This document shows positions 10,074-19,456 of a stretch of DNA of 64,000 nt, one piece after another. The notes below the pieces were generated by a model. That model saw only the letters and a list, made by a program, of their open reading frames with translations, had not been told where the DNA came from and did no database searches. A program made the translations under genes and the position numbers. The stretch is from Rhizobium etli CFN 42 (GTDB lineage: Bacteria; Pseudomonadota; Alphaproteobacteria; Rhizobiales; Rhizobiaceae), in contig NC_007761.1 in the NCBI RefSeq assembly GCF_000092045.1, positions 3,890,001-3,954,000 on the forward strand. The letters are read 5' to 3'. Within the stretch, counting starts at the first letter, position 1. The number at the start of each line of letters is the position of its first letter.

Positions 10074-10185
10074 CTATTGCCTACCGCGCAAAATGAGCCG
10101 GCTTGCCGGCCGGCGTGATGTGAGTCTCTATCGCGCCAGATCAAAACAAAATTCCCGAAAAAGTCGAGCCTGTTGACGCAACCGC

Positions 10186-10845
10186 TCAGGCGAACCATTG
10201 CATGACGAAATATATCGACGCCTTCGCCAGACCGTAGATCACGCCGCCGGCAATGACGAGCGACACGGTCGTCATGATAAAGCCGATGAGCGCGAAGAGC
10301 CCGTCACGGCCCATAATGCCGAAAGCGAACACCGAAATGGTGATTGCCGGCAGGATGTTGCCGAGCGGCACCGGCAGAACCAGCACGATCGAAAGCAGCA
10401 GGCAGGCGAGACCGGCGAAATATTCCGCCGGCGGTTCAGCGAAGATGGCAAGCCGCGGCTTCAGCATGCGCTCCGCCCAAGCGAGCCAGCGGTGGATACG
10501 TCCGACGATGGCCTCGAAGTCTTCACGCCGCATCGAACGGTTTGCGATCGCCTTCGGCAGCCAGGGTTTGAGCCCGAAAGTCAGTTGCACCGCCAGAAAA
10601 ACCAGCGGCGCGCCGAGCACGGCCGAGGTGCCGGGCGGGGTGGGAAAGGCGTTCGGCAGCGCGAAGATCAGCATGAGCGCGCTGATCGCCCTGTCACCCA
10701 TCGTCTCGAACAGATCGCCGATCGAAATCCACTCCCGGCTTCGGTCGCCTGCCAGCTGCCGCAGGACCGCTGAGAGGCGGGGGCCTTTGGGACGTGGCGG
10801 ACGGGGTCTTCTGCGTCTGTTGGAATCGGCGTTTTCGATGGTCAT
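10186..10845 (-). CDS. exoD: ExoD-family membrane protein
   Basis: A 219-aa integral membrane protein of the ExoD (exopolysaccharide synthesis) family. A basic N-terminus (RRRRPRPPRPKGPRLS) leads to the conserved MGDRAISALMLIFALPNAFPTPPG region in parts (about residues 45-70). Four or more hydrophobic helices follow, including LACLLLSIVLVLPVPLGNIL and GLFALIGFIMTTVSLVIAGGV in parts. ExoD influences exopolysaccharide production and alkali tolerance in rhizobia; its biochemical activity is unknown. The frame is open 28 codons farther upstream, but the ATG at 10845 fits the family start. No clear ribosome binding site is seen. It is divergent from the ROK kinase gene. Confidence 0.88.
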   Translation of the reverse strand: MTIENADSNRRRRPRPPRPKGPRLSAVLRQLAGDRSREWISIGDLFETMGDRAISALMLIFALPNAFPTPPGTSAVLGAPLVFLAVQLTFGLKPWLPKAIANRSMRREDFEAIVGRIHRWLAWAERMLKPRLAIFAEPPAEYFAGLACLLLSIVLVLPVPLGNILPAITISVFAFGIMGRDGLFALIGFIMTTVSLVIAGGVIYGLAKASIYFVMQWFA

Positions 10846-11072
10846 GATACCGGTAGATGATAGAAGTGCAGGGTCCGACTTTGGCCGCGCAATATGCCAA
10901 TTGAATGACTTAAGGGACAGGAAACCCAAGAGAAGACCCGCCGACGGCTATTTACGTTCGACCCATCGCTCCTTTGCGCCGCAAGCGCGTGGCAGGCGGA
11001 TGCATGAAGGCTTGTAATTCCCCGTCAACAGTGCGAGCAGACGCTGAAGGCCAGAGAAACGGCAGGCAGGCA

Positions 11073-11990
11073 ATGATTATTTCATTCGACATCGGCGGCT
11101 CCGCCATCAAGGGCGGCATTGCCCGCTCCGAGACAGACATCGTCCCCCTCGGCCGCCGTCCGACGCCGAAGGACGATTTTGCCGCTTTCGTCGAGACCCT
11201 TCGCGACATCATCGCCGAAATCGACGAACAGCCGAGCCGCATTGCCCTGTCGATCGCCGGCGTCGTCGATCCCGATACCCAGCGGCTTACCTGCGCCAAC
11301 ATTCCCTGCATCCACGGCCGCGCGCTTGCAGCCGACCTCGAAACTGAACTTGCTCTGCCTGTTTTGATCGCCAATGATGCTGACTGTTTCGCCATGGCTG
11401 AAGCCGGTCTCGGCGCCGGCCGCGGCCATCGTATCGTCTTTGGCGCTATCCTCGGCACCGGCGTCGGTGGCGGCCTGGTCGCCGATGGGCGCCTCGTCAA
11501 CGAGGCCGGAGGCTTTGCCGGCGAATGGGGTCATGGCCCGATCATCGCATCGGCGGCCGGCAATCCGCCCGTCGCTATTCCCGCCTATGCCTGCGGCTGC
11601 GGCCAGAAAGGCTGTGTCGACACCGTCGGCGGCGCCCGCGGGCTGGAGCGCCTGCACAAGACGGTGCATGATCTCGACCTTGCGAGCGAAGAGATCATCG
11701 ATCAATGGCGGCGCGGCGAGAAGAAGGCGACGCGCACCATCGACGTCTATGTCGATCTCGTCGCCTCGCCGCTCGCCCTGACGATCAACATCACCGGCGC
11801 CACCATCGTGCCCGTCGGCGGCGGGCTTTCCAATGTCGCGCCGCTGCTGGCCAAGCTCGACCAGGCAGTGCGTACCCGCACCCTGCGCAAGTTCTACCGG
11901 CCGCTGGTGGTGCCGAGCGAATGCCGCATCGAACCGGGCCTGATCGGCGCAGCGCTGCTGGGACTGAAAGCCGATGCCGATGCATCCTAG
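11073..11990 (+). CDS. ROK-family sugar kinase (N-acetylglucosamine kinase type)
   Basis: A 305-aa ROK kinase. The N-terminal phosphate motif is FDIGGSAIKGGIA (residues 4-16). The catalytic aspartate is in IANDADCFAMAE (about 102-113). The family zinc site appears as GHG followed by ACGCGQKGCVDTVGG (about 175-190). The last part usually reads GCxE, so the Asp there is a small deviation. It is convergent with a GH20 hexosaminidase, which supports phosphorylation of GlcNAc released from chito- or peptidoglycan-derived sugars; glucose or another hexose cannot be excluded. The ATG at 11073 follows GGCAGGCAGG. Its TAG stop is the first three bases of an inverted-repeat element. Confidence 0.82.
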   Translation: MIISFDIGGSAIKGGIARSETDIVPLGRRPTPKDDFAAFVETLRDIIAEIDEQPSRIALSIAGVVDPDTQRLTCANIPCIHGRALAADLETELALPVLIANDADCFAMAEAGLGAGRGHRIVFGAILGTGVGGGLVADGRLVNEAGGFAGEWGHGPIIASAAGNPPVAIPAYACGCGQKGCVDTVGGARGLERLHKTVHDLDLASEEIIDQWRRGEKKATRTIDVYVDLVASPLALTINITGATIVPVGGGLSNVAPLLAKLDQAVRTRTLRKFYRPLVVPSECRIEPGLIGAALLGLKADADAS

Positions 11991-12344
11991 AGCTTTTCCG
12001 GGTTAGCTTAAAGCATTCTGCCGGAGCAGGTTTTCGTCAGGGTAGAGGCGATTGGCGATGGGCATACCTCCAGGTACGTCCGAGCCGATCGCCTCTGATC
12101 CTGGCGGAAAGATGCCCGGCCCACCGGCCGCACCGCTTCGCCGTGGCGAAGCGATCAGTGCGTCCGGCGATTTCTAAGTCTTGCAGATTTGCCGGGCAAA
12201 TCTGCGGGAGGGTTGGCTGAAACGGGCCGGCTGATCGACCGGCCGGCTTGGCCGTAGAGCTGGGCTACGACGCGCGCCGGCCGATCGACCATCCGACTCC
12301 GTTTGAGCCAACAGAATGCTTCAATCTAACCCGGAAAAGCTCTA
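11988..12344. repeat. 357-bp element with 33-bp terminal inverted repeats
   Basis: The left end (11988-12020) and right end (12312-12344) are inverted copies that match at 31 of 33 bases and begin TAGAGCTTTTCCGGGTTAG. The interior is GC-rich and holds further dyads (GCTTCGCC/GGCGAAGC near 12135-12152, GGCCGGCTGATCGACCGGCC near 12224-12243). No open frame looks like a transposase. The outer TAG of each end is used as stop codon by the flanking convergent genes. It resembles a non-autonomous (MITE-like) or rhizobial intergenic mosaic element. Confidence 0.75.
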
Positions 12345-14273
12345 AAGCACCGGCCACATCCGCACGATCGCTGCGAACCGGTTCCAGTCTTTGCGTTCCA
12401 ATGGGGTCCATGCGGCTTCGGCGACTGCAGGAAGGCGCGGGAAGACCAGCCGATTGAAGTAGGCGCGAGAAAGGAAATTTTCGGTCCAGATGCAAGCCTG
12501 AACCCCACGCACTCTGTCCCGTAGCGCTTCTGACAACTCGTCTTCGGCCTCGTAAGCATAGGTATATTCCGGCGGTGCGTGGCCCGCCCAGCTCGCGCCC
12601 GGCTCGTCCCAGGCTTCCGCCTGCGCCATGTCGAGATAATAGGCCTGGCCCGGCGTCATCACCACATCGTAACCTTGCTGCGCCAGCGCGATGCCGACAG
12701 CGGGCTTCTCCCAGGCCATCAGCAAAGTGCCGTCGCGGTCGACGCCGCCACCATGCGAGACTTCGTTCCAGCCGGCGAGCTTCTTGCCGTGCGCCGACAA
12801 CATGGTTTTGATCCGTTTCAGGAAATAGGATTGCAGCTCGGCCGTGCCGGCAATTTTCTCCCGCTCCATCAATGCCTTGCAAAGCGGCGACGAAAGCCAG
12901 GCGCCGCTTGCCACCTCGTCGCCGCCGATATGAATATATTCACCGGGGAACAGCGTGACCATCTCGTCGAACACGTTGCTGAGAAATTCATAGGTGAATT
13001 CGATCGCGGGGTTGAGGGCATTGTTGGCATAACCCTGCACGGCGCGATAGCTGTCCGGCGCCTCCTGCCCGTCGACGAGCTCGGGCAGTGACAACAGCGT
13101 CGCGGTGCTATGGCCTGGAACATCGATTTCCGGCACCACCTCGATATGCAGAGAGGCGGCATGGGCGACGATTCGCCTGACATCCTCCTGCGTGTAATGG
13201 CCGGAGCGCGGTTCCGCCCCGTCACCAAGCTGCGGCACGAGCACCTCGTCCGGGCCACGCCGCGCCCCGATTTCCGTAAGCTGAGGATAGGCCTTGATCT
13301 CCAGCCGCCAGGCTTCGTCGTCGGTCAGGTGCCAATGGAAAATATTGAGCTTGTTCCAGGCGAGGATATCGATCAGCCGCATAACATCAGCCACCGGGTA
13401 GAACTGCCTGGCCACATCGAGATGGCAGCCGCGCCAGTCATAACGAGGCTGGTCAGCGATCGTGCCGAAATTAGGAAATCTGAAACTCTCCCGATTGGCA
13501 CGCGCGCCGTGCATGATTTGCGCCAGACTGATCAGGCCATAGTGCCGACCCGTCGCATCCGCGCTGGAAAGCACGACCTCATGCGCGGTAAATCGTATTT
13601 CATAGGCGAGCGCAGCGATCGATGATTCGGTGACGAAGCGAATAGCGCGCCCGCCCTTTACGGCGCAGAGCGAGAACAACAGATTTTCAGCCGGATAGAG
13701 CCGCTGGTAAAGGGAAAGAACCAGAGACAACGCTTTGACCGCTTCAGGTCGTGTGCCCTCGGCCGGATAAAGAACGACCGGCAGCTCTCCCGCCTTCACC
13801 GCGAGCGCCAGCGGCCAGGGCAGCAGTGAATAGGGCTCCTCTACCCGGCCGGGCGGCAGAAGCGGCGGCGCAATGCCGCCATCCCGGCCTTCGAGCATCA
13901 GATCGCCGAAACCGACAGGAACATGGCGCCCGTCGCCAAGTGTCAGATAGGCCGATTTGACCCCTGATGTCACATGTTTCGGCTCTCGGGTCAGCCCCTC
14001 GACGGTGAACCGCCAGTGGCCGCCCGGCGGCACACTCAGCCCGTCGGGCGGCCGGACTTCATGGAGATGTGCGACTTGTCGCTTCAGGCTGCCGCCAGCG
14101 CAGACGTGTTTGTCGGCAAGCCGCGTTTCCGACGTATAGGCGAGCGAGAAACCGGAAAGCGGCTCGGCCGAAAGATTGAAGAGGGTGAAGGTCAAGCGCC
14201 CGAAACTGCTTTCGACCGGGCGCCAGCTTGTTTCCAGACGATAGTCTGGCCATGGTCGCGCCTCCGCTGTCAA
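12342..14273 (-). CDS. Beta-N-acetylhexosaminidase (GH20)
   Basis: Glycoside hydrolase family 20 enzyme of about 640 aa. An N-terminal beta domain (about residues 5-220) precedes the TIM barrel, which has RYDWRGCHLDVARQFYPV in parts (about 270) and LNIFHWHLTDDEAWRLEIK in parts (about 310). The catalytic Asp-Glu pair is in HIGGDEVASGAW (about 455). It removes terminal GlcNAc or GalNAc from glycans, with neighbouring-group catalysis by the acetamido oxygen. No ATG stands in frame near the expected start; the TTG at 14273 is a compromise, and TTG at 14315 is possible. No signal peptide is evident. It ends in the inverted-repeat element and is convergent with a GlcNAc-type kinase. Confidence 0.85.
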   Translation of the reverse strand: MTAEARPWPDYRLETSWRPVESSFGRLTFTLFNLSAEPLSGFSLAYTSETRLADKHVCAGGSLKRQVAHLHEVRPPDGLSVPPGGHWRFTVEGLTREPKHVTSGVKSAYLTLGDGRHVPVGFGDLMLEGRDGGIAPPLLPPGRVEEPYSLLPWPLALAVKAGELPVVLYPAEGTRPEAVKALSLVLSLYQRLYPAENLLFSLCAVKGGRAIRFVTESSIAALAYEIRFTAHEVVLSSADATGRHYGLISLAQIMHGARANRESFRFPNFGTIADQPRYDWRGCHLDVARQFYPVADVMRLIDILAWNKLNIFHWHLTDDEAWRLEIKAYPQLTEIGARRGPDEVLVPQLGDGAEPRSGHYTQEDVRRIVAHAASLHIEVVPEIDVPGHSTATLLSLPELVDGQEAPDSYRAVQGYANNALNPAIEFTYEFLSNVFDEMVTLFPGEYIHIGGDEVASGAWLSSPLCKALMEREKIAGTAELQSYFLKRIKTMLSAHGKKLAGWNEVSHGGGVDRDGTLLMAWEKPAVGIALAQQGYDVVMTPGQAYYLDMAQAEAWDEPGASWAGHAPPEYTYAYEAEDELSEALRDRVRGVQACIWTENFLSRAYFNRLVFPRLPAVAEAAWTPLERKDWNRFAAIVRMWPVL

Positions 14274-14433
14274 TGGGCGGCCGGGATTACGGCTCGCGCC
14301 CCGGCATGCTTTCAAAAGCTTAGCTTTTTCGAGGCAGCAATGAAATCGGCGCGAGTCGAGACGGACCGGGCAGTGATGAGAATGTGAGATTGCGACCTGC
14401 AAGGAAAACGGCGCGGCTTTCGCCGCGCCGTCC

Positions 14434-17400
14434 TCACTCGGCTGCCAACGCCGGCGGATGTCTGTCATCCGCCTCTTCCTGGATGGCGTCGGCATCCCGG
14501 CCTGGCTCGTCCTTTGCCTTCGGCTCGCGGCCGAAGAAAAGGGCGTAACCGGCGGGCAGAACCAGAATGGTGAGCACTGTCGCAACGAGGATGCCGCCCA
14601 TCATCGCGTAAGCGAGCGGACCCCAGAAGACGCCGCGCGAGATCGGGATCAGCGCCAGCACGGCGGTCAGCGCCGTCAGCATGATCGGCCGGAAACGCCG
14701 CACGGCCGCGCCGACGATCGCCTCTTGCCGCTGCATGCCGGCCTTGATGTCCTGGTCGATCTGATCGACCAGGATGATCGAGTTGCGCATGATGATGCCG
14801 AGTAGCGCGATGACGCCGAGGATCGCTACGAAGCCAAAGGGTGCACCGCTGATCAGCAGTGCGGCCGCAGCACCGATGATGCCGAGCGGCCCGGTGGCGA
14901 GCACGAGCATCGCCTTGCCGAAATGCTGCAGCTGCACCATCAAGAGCACGATGATGACGGCGAGCATGATCGGCGCCTTGGCGGCGATCGACATCTGGCT
15001 TTCCGCCGCATCCTCGGCGCCGCCCTGGATCTCGACATTGTAGCCGGCCGGCAGGCTGTCACGCAGGTCCTTCATGTCGGCATACATTTTCATGACCACG
15101 TCGTTCGGCTGGACGCCGTCGGGTAGCGTCGCCCGTATGGTGATGGTCGGCAGCCTGTCGCGCCGCCATTCGATGCCCTGCTCCATCACGGGCACGACCT
15201 TGGCGACCTGCGAGACCGGCACGAAGCCGCCGAAATCCGTCGGGACATAGACCGAATTGACTGCGGAAAGCAGCGAACGGTTGGCATCCGGCTCGCGGGC
15301 AACGATCGAAACCGTCTCCTCGCCGTCACGGAAATCGTCGAGCGGCGCGCCCGACATGGCGGTCTGCAGCACCTGCCGCACCCGCTGCGAGGTGACGCCG
15401 AGTGCCCGGGCACGGTCCTGGTCGATCACCAGCTTCATCGCCGGCACCTGTTCCAGCCAGTCGTCATGGATGGCACCGAGCATCGGATTGGCCTCGAAGC
15501 GCGCCTTCACCTGGTCGGCGATTGCTCGCACTTCCTTGCGGTCCGGCCCCATGACGCGCATCTGCACGGGCCAGCCGGTCGGTGGCCCGAGGAACAGCCG
15601 GTCGACCTTGCCGCGGATGGATGGGAAATCTTCCGCGAGAATCCTGCGCAGCTTGATGATCAGCCTTTCGCGCGCCGGTTCTTCATTGGCCATAACGAGG
15701 AGCTGAGCGAAATTCGGGTTGCGCAGCTGCTGGTCGAGCGGCAGGAAGAAGCGCGGCGCGCCTTCGCCGATATAGGTGGCGATGAAGCGCTTGTCGGGAT
15801 CGTCCATCATCTTGGCTTCCAGCGCCTTGGCCTGCGTCTCGACTTCCTTAATGCTGGTGCCCTCGGGCAGCCAGAGATCGACGAGGATTTCCGGCCGCGA
15901 CGATTGCGGGAAGAAATTCTGCGGAATGAACTGGAAGGCCCAGAGGCTGGTGACGAAAGTGCCGAGCGTCAAGAGCAGCACGATGACACGATGGCGAACC
16001 GCCCAGCCGACCGTGCCGCGCAGCCGGCGATAGAAGCGCGTGTCGAAGGCGTCGTGATGCTCGCCGGCGTGATGGCGCTGCTTGAGGATCATGTAGCCGA
16101 GCCACGGCGTGAAATAGACCGCGACAAACCACGAGGTCACCAGCGCGATGCCGACGACATAAAACAGCGAACGCACATATTCGCCGGCCGTCGAGGCGGC
16201 AAAGCCGACCGGAATGAAGCCGGCCGTGGTGATCAGCGTGCCGGTCAGCATCGGGAAGGCGGTCGAGGAATAGGCGAAGCTCGCCGCCTCGACTTTGACC
16301 AGCCCCTCCTCGAGCTTTCGCTCCATCATCTCGACGACGATCATCGCATCGTCGACGAGCAGGCCGAGCGCGATGATCAGCGCGCCGAGCGAGATGCGCT
16401 GCAGGTCAATGCCGAGTTCGTACATCAGCGCGAAAGTGGCGGCGAGCACCAGCGGAATGGCAATGGCGATGACGAGGCCCGAGCGCCATCCGATCGAGAG
16501 GAACGAGACGACAAGCACGATGACGAGTGCTTCGCCGAGCGCGTGCATGAATTCGCTGATCGCATCCGTCACCACGTCGGGCTGGTTAGCGATCTGGTCG
16601 ACGGCGACGCCGTAAGGCAGCGCCTCCTCGAAGCGCTGGTAGGTCGCCTCCACGCCCTTGCCGACATCGGTGACATTGAAGCCCTTGGCCATGACGACGC
16701 CGACCTGGACGCTGTCATGGCCGTTGAAGCGGTACTTGCGCTGATAGGGATCCTCCAGGCCGGAGCTGACGGTGGCAATATCGCCGAGGCGCGTCACCTG
16801 GCCGCCGGCGCGAAGGCGCAGCTCACGGATATCGGCCGCCTTCTTGACGTCGCCTTCGACGGAGATGCGCACCGAGCGCAGGCCGGTATCGACGGAGCCG
16901 GCCGGATCGACATTGTTCTGGCCCTTGACGGCGTTCTGCAGGTCGAGGATCGTCAGGCCGCGCTCGGCTAGCGCCTTGGACGATACGTCGATATAGATCT
17001 TCTCCGGTTGGTCGCCGATGATGACAGCCTTCTCGACGCCCGGCGTCGTCAGGAGCATGTCGCGCGCCTGGATCGCGAATTTCTTCAGTTCCGGATAAGA
17101 ATAACCATCGCCGCTGATCGAGTGCAGCGTGATAAAGGTATCGCCGAATTCGTCATTGAAATACGGGCCGAGCAGACCCTGTGGCAGCTCGCTGGAGATG
17201 TCGCCGACCTTCTTGCGCACCTGGTAGAAGGCATCAGCCACGTCCTTCGAATTCGTGTCGCCCTTGACTTGCAGGGTGATGATCGCGCTGCCGGCCCGCG
17301 TATAGGACTTCACCCAGTCGATATGCGGCGTTTCCTGCAGCTTGCGCTCGATCTTGTTGACGACTTGGTCTTCCATCTCCTGGATGGAAGCGCCCGGCCA

Positions 17401-17580
17401 GATCGCCTGCACGACCATGACGCGGAAGGTGAATTCCGGATCCTCGCGCTGGCCCATGCGCATCAGGCCGAACACGCCGGTGATGATGATCAGGCCGAAG
17501 AGGAAGCGGGCAATGCTCGGATGGCCGATCGCCCAGCGCGACAGATTGAAGGGCCGCTTTTCGGTGGTGATGGCGTCCAT
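14434..17580 (-). CDS. RND-family efflux permease (HAE1-like)
   Basis: A 1048-aa RND transporter with two homologous halves, each with a large periplasmic loop and six membrane helices after the first N-terminal helix. The proton-relay pair is visible in ALGLLVDDAMIVVEMMERK (about residues 405-423). The N-terminus FLFGLIIITGVFGLMRMGQR and the C-terminal LTAVLALIPISRGVFWGPLA block are typical. It works with a periplasmic adaptor and an outer-membrane channel to expel hydrophobic compounds. No outer-membrane channel gene is nearby, so a TolC-like protein encoded elsewhere is implied. It is the last gene of the tetR-adaptor-RND operon, 25 bases after the adaptor stop. Substrate is unknown. Confidence 0.92.
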   Translation of the reverse strand: MDAITTEKRPFNLSRWAIGHPSIARFLFGLIIITGVFGLMRMGQREDPEFTFRVMVVQAIWPGASIQEMEDQVVNKIERKLQETPHIDWVKSYTRAGSAIITLQVKGDTNSKDVADAFYQVRKKVGDISSELPQGLLGPYFNDEFGDTFITLHSISGDGYSYPELKKFAIQARDMLLTTPGVEKAVIIGDQPEKIYIDVSSKALAERGLTILDLQNAVKGQNNVDPAGSVDTGLRSVRISVEGDVKKAADIRELRLRAGGQVTRLGDIATVSSGLEDPYQRKYRFNGHDSVQVGVVMAKGFNVTDVGKGVEATYQRFEEALPYGVAVDQIANQPDVVTDAISEFMHALGEALVIVLVVSFLSIGWRSGLVIAIAIPLVLAATFALMYELGIDLQRISLGALIIALGLLVDDAMIVVEMMERKLEEGLVKVEAASFAYSSTAFPMLTGTLITTAGFIPVGFAASTAGEYVRSLFYVVGIALVTSWFVAVYFTPWLGYMILKQRHHAGEHHDAFDTRFYRRLRGTVGWAVRHRVIVLLLTLGTFVTSLWAFQFIPQNFFPQSSRPEILVDLWLPEGTSIKEVETQAKALEAKMMDDPDKRFIATYIGEGAPRFFLPLDQQLRNPNFAQLLVMANEEPARERLIIKLRRILAEDFPSIRGKVDRLFLGPPTGWPVQMRVMGPDRKEVRAIADQVKARFEANPMLGAIHDDWLEQVPAMKLVIDQDRARALGVTSQRVRQVLQTAMSGAPLDDFRDGEETVSIVAREPDANRSLLSAVNSVYVPTDFGGFVPVSQVAKVVPVMEQGIEWRRDRLPTITIRATLPDGVQPNDVVMKMYADMKDLRDSLPAGYNVEIQGGAEDAAESQMSIAAKAPIMLAVIIVLLMVQLQHFGKAMLVLATGPLGIIGAAAALLISGAPFGFVAILGVIALLGIIMRNSIILVDQIDQDIKAGMQRQEAIVGAAVRRFRPIMLTALTAVLALIPISRGVFWGPLAYAMMGGILVATVLTILVLPAGYALFFGREPKAKDEPGRDADAIQEEADDRHPPALAAE

Positions 17581-17605
17581 GGTTTTCTTCCCTTTTGCGA
17601 CGCGA

Positions 17606-18745
17606 TCAGCGGACCGTCTGGTCCGTGGCGGCCAGCGCCGACTGCTGGTCCGGCACCTTCACCTTCAGATTTTCGCTCATGAATTGCGTGCCGGCGGCAA
17701 CGACGAGATCGCCGGTATCGAGACCCTCGGTCACGTGCACGCCGTCGCCGGTGAAATCGGCGACCTTGATATCGCGGCCATGCACGGTTGCTGTGTCGCG
17801 GTCGACGGTCCAAACCATCTGCTTGCCGTCCTTTTCAGCGAGTGCGCTGAGCGGGATCGAAACGTAGCTGTTGCCGTTGGTGATATCGGCCTCGATCGTC
17901 GCCGTCATTCCGAGAAGCACGCGCGGATCGTTCGGCAGGCTCACCCGAACGGCAAAGGTGCGCGACTGCTGGTCGGCACTGCCGGAGACTTCACGCACCT
18001 TGCCGTCGAGCACGAGCTTGTCGTCGGCCCAGAAGCTTGACTTGACCGTCTTGCCGGGCTTGAATTCGGCGATGTCGTTTTCCGGAACGGCGATCTGCAC
18101 TTCCTTCTCGCCATCGACGGCAACGGTGACGACGGCGGCGCCGGCACCGACGACCTGGCCGATATCGGCATTGATTGCGGTCACGATGCCGTTCTGGCCT
18201 GCCTTGAGCTCGGTATAGCTTACCTGGTTCTTCGCCTGGTCGAGCGCGGAGCGCGCGGCATCGCGCTGCGAGATCGCCTGGTCATGGCTGAGCGCGGCCT
18301 GCTCGAGCTGCGACTTCGGTGCGACGCTTTTGTCGAACAGCTGCTCGGCGCGCTTGTTGGCGAGATCGGCAGTTTCGACGCCTCTTTCCGCCGCGGCGAG
18401 ATTGGCTTCCGCCGTCTTGACCGCGAGCTGATAGTCCGTGGCGTCGACGCGGGCGAGAACGTCGCCTGGCGTCACCCGGTCACCAATATCGACCAGACGT
18501 TCGGTGATCTTGCCGCTGACCCGGAACCCGAGGTTCATCTCCGTGCGCGCCTTGACCGAACCGGAATAGTCGAGCTTCCGCGTGTCGCCGGCCCTGGCGA
18601 TCTCGACGACCTTCACCGGCCGGATGACCTCTTTAACCTCGGCCTTCTCCTCCGTGCAGGCGGAAAGGCCGATGCCGAGAGCGCCGACGAGCACGAGGCC
18701 GGCGGCGGACGGCATGCGGTGGCTGAGGGTCTTGAGCGAAAACAT
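17606..18745 (-). CDS. RND efflux periplasmic adaptor (membrane fusion lipoprotein)
   Basis: A 379-aa membrane fusion protein. The N-terminus is a lipoprotein signal with lipobox LSAC (Cys about residue 30). The barrel-sandwich hybrid half-motifs GDRVTPGDVLARVDATDYQL in parts (about 95) and LKAGQNGIVTAINADIGQVV in parts (about 190) flank a coiled-coil hairpin rich in Ala, Glu and Gln (about 115-185). The ATG at 18745 with AGGAG nine bases before it is preferred to a GTG three codons upstream. It links the RND pump to an outer-membrane channel. It is preceded by tetR (gap of about 50 bases) and followed by the RND gene. Confidence 0.92.
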   Translation of the reverse strand: MFSLKTLSHRMPSAAGLVLVGALGIGLSACTEEKAEVKEVIRPVKVVEIARAGDTRKLDYSGSVKARTEMNLGFRVSGKITERLVDIGDRVTPGDVLARVDATDYQLAVKTAEANLAAAERGVETADLANKRAEQLFDKSVAPKSQLEQAALSHDQAISQRDAARSALDQAKNQVSYTELKAGQNGIVTAINADIGQVVGAGAAVVTVAVDGEKEVQIAVPENDIAEFKPGKTVKSSFWADDKLVLDGKVREVSGSADQQSRTFAVRVSLPNDPRVLLGMTATIEADITNGNSYVSIPLSALAEKDGKQMVWTVDRDTATVHGRDIKVADFTGDGVHVTEGLDTGDLVVAAGTQFMSENLKVKVPDQQSALAATDQTVR

Positions 18746-18794
18746 CTTCCGCACTCCTGGATCGTTTTTGGGGATCGACGGCGGCTGCCGTCCG

Positions 18795-19403
18795 TTATTT
18801 CTTCAGCGCCCTGATCACATAATCGATCAGTTCGTCGACGCTCGCGCGGTTGGTTTTGGCAAGACATTGCGCCACCATCTGCGGGTGGCAGAGATTGATC
18901 GTCGCCGCGCCGAAGCAACGTGACGCGACAACCGGGTCCTGCTCGGCAAACTCACCGGCCGCGATCCCTTCTGCAATGATTTCGGCAATCAGATCATGGA
19001 CGCGGTCGATATGTTTCTCGATGACGTGCCAGTCGCGTTCGATCGCGACGATGATCATCTCGTGCACCTTCATCTCGTCGAGCATCAGATCGAGCGTCAA
19101 CTGATGCTGGGTCTTGACATAACGGCGCAGCCGCTCGCTGGCGCTGACCGGTTGGTGGCGGATGTCGTATGCGATCTGGTAAGCGGTCGCGAGCATGCGA
19201 CCGCAGAGCGCCTGGTGGATCTCCACCTTTGAAGCGAAGAACCGATAGATATTGGCCGGCGACATGCCGAGATCGCGGGCTATGTCGGCCACCGTCGTCT
19301 TGCTGTAGCCATAGTGGCGAAAGAGCCGCTCGGCCGCATCGAGAATGCGCGTCACATTCTCCTGCCGGGTGACGTCGAGCGTATTTTCCGTGATTTCGTT
19401 CAT
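18795..19403 (-). CDS. TetR-family regulator of the efflux operon
   Basis: A 202-aa TetR-type repressor. The N-terminal HTH includes YSKTTVADIARDLGMSPANI (about residues 33-52) followed by the YRFFASKVE recognition segment. The C-terminal ligand domain contains LDLMLDEMKVHEMIIVAIER (about 108-127), seen in efflux-associated TetR proteins. It heads the operon with the adaptor and RND genes on the same strand. A 13-bp-arm dyad 18 bases upstream of its ATG is the likely autoregulatory operator. It would derepress the pump when a substrate binds. Confidence 0.9.
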   Translation of the reverse strand: MNEITENTLDVTRQENVTRILDAAERLFRHYGYSKTTVADIARDLGMSPANIYRFFASKVEIHQALCGRMLATAYQIAYDIRHQPVSASERLRRYVKTQHQLTLDLMLDEMKVHEMIIVAIERDWHVIEKHIDRVHDLIAEIIAEGIAAGEFAEQDPVVASRCFGAATINLCHPQMVAQCLAKTNRASVDELIDYVIRALKK

Positions 19404-19420
19404 GGTTTCTGGAATCCGAA

Positions 19421-19456
19421 TTACGACTGACGATTTTTGAATTTCGTCAGTCGTAA
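19421..19456. promoter_or_regulatory. Long dyad upstream of tetR (operator)
   Basis: TTACGACTGACGA (19421-19433) and TCGTCAGTCGTAA (19444-19456) form a perfect inverted repeat with a 10-base centre. It lies 18 bases upstream of the tetR start. Arm length and position are typical of a TetR operator that overlaps the promoter. Confidence 0.75.

Noticed and set aside
10974..11072. Upstream start for the ROK kinase adding 33 residues
   Set aside because: ROK kinases begin with the phosphate loop close to residue 5; the extension is Arg/Cys-rich and not conserved in character.
14274..14585. N-terminal extension of the hexosaminidase into the RND gene
   Set aside because: The extension would overlap the RND 3' end and has no GH20 features; the enzyme domain starts near 14250.
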